This document shows positions 63,836 to 64,000 of a stretch of 64,000 nt of DNA, piece by piece. The stretch lies in NCBI GenBank assembly GCA_964537975.1, contig CAZIDP010000023.1, positions 4,393 to 68,392 of the forward strand, read 5' to 3'. A model generated the notes under the pieces. It worked only from the letters and a program-made list of their open reading frames with translations. It had not been told where the DNA came from and did not search any database. How positions within the stretch are numbered: position 1 is the stretch's first letter; each line of letters begins with the position of its first letter. This stretch comes from SCBR16-9 sp964537975. Its GTDB lineage: Bacteria > Hydrogenedentota > Hydrogenedentia > Hydrogenedentales > SCBR16-9. The translations under genes and the position numbers were made by a program.

Positions 63836-64000
63836 AAAGACTGACGTTTCAGAATGTGCTGAAATCCATAAAAGAAAGATATTCGTTTTTTGCGATTTGG
63901 GGCTGTTGCCAGGAGGTGATTGAATAAGAATCTTGATTATTAGGGTGCTTGCTTTTCGTATTTCCCAGTAGTTAATGTATGAAAAAATATAACGATATGA
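63836..64000. other. Right edge, no gene recognised
   Basis: A ribosome-site-like AGGAGGTGATTG lies near 63910 but leads only to very short frames. An ATG at 63979 runs off the edge after a few codons and cannot be judged. Confidence 0.4.

Noticed and set aside
1..64000. tRNA, rRNA, CRISPR, IS or prophage elements
   Set aside because: Intergenic stretches were read for tRNA T-loop motifs, regularly spaced repeats and transposase-like frames; none was found.

Overview
The window looks like a contig from an uncultured Gram-negative bacterium, roughly 45% GC by eye. KDO synthesis genes (kdsA, kdsD) imply an LPS outer membrane. Several exported proteins carry Tat signals (a pectate-lyase-like protein, Gfo/Idh/MocA oxidoreductases and a sugar-isomerase-like protein). 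Together with many glycosidase-like proteins, a ceramidase-like protein and a PilX/PilV/PilW-like pseudopilin operon, this is the gene style of the PVC group or Candidatus Hydrogenedentota. That placement is inference from gene content only; no rRNA or other decisive marker is present. No tRNA, rRNA, CRISPR array, IS element or phage gene was seen.

Layout. 1-7.3 kb: the 5' end of a Tat-exported beta-helix protein (minus), then a PilZ-TM-L,D-transpeptidase fusion, a YihY-family membrane protein, an SDR and recD2 (plus). 7.3-8.5 kb: a decayed APC amino-acid permease and an AT-rich stretch with a strong hairpin. 8.5-18.8 kb (minus): queC, a GH29 fucosidase, kdsA/kdsD with an upstream membrane protein, two polyol-type dehydrogenases, and a lipoprotein/Na-Pi cotransporter/PhoU fusion. 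19-31 kb: threonine aldolase (plus); then, on minus, a ceramidase/C45 fusion coupled to an unknown membrane protein, mnmG, a membrane pyrophosphatase, and rnc, fabF and acpP. 31.6-35 kb: a TAXI-TRAP transporter (plus). 35-45.8 kb (minus): glmS, an ExoD-like gene, surE, a sugar-metabolism set (isomerase-like Tat protein, Gfo/Idh/MocA, MFS transporter), glpK and a TlpA-like thioredoxin. 46-51.6 kb: Gfo/Idh/MocA, serine hydrolase, an orphaned HI0074-type gene with a 26-codon remnant of its nucleotidyltransferase, a VOC remnant, and a VOC-SRPBCC-NTF2-DUF899 operon. 51.7-55 kb (minus): a pseudopilin operon, its PilX-like gene broken by a 10-N assembly gap. 55.3-63.8 kb (plus): a polysaccharide-type group with a DUF4091-like protein, an EEP-family hydrolase, a third Gfo/Idh/MocA and a 1359-residue exported glycosidase-like protein.

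The recurring themes are exported carbohydrate breakdown (beta-helix protein, GH29, DUF4091-like, six-hairpin-like protein) with sugar oxidation and isomerisation, envelope building (KDO, glmS, fatty acid synthesis, L,D-transpeptidase), and ion-driven transport (pyrophosphatase, Na/Pi, TRAP, MFS). The most unusual proteins are the PilZ/YkuD fusion, the ceramidase/C45 Ntn-hydrolase fusion and the Ig-like-lipoprotein/Na-Pi/PhoU fusion. Three decayed genes (APC permease, MNT nucleotidyltransferase, VOC protein) show ongoing gene loss.
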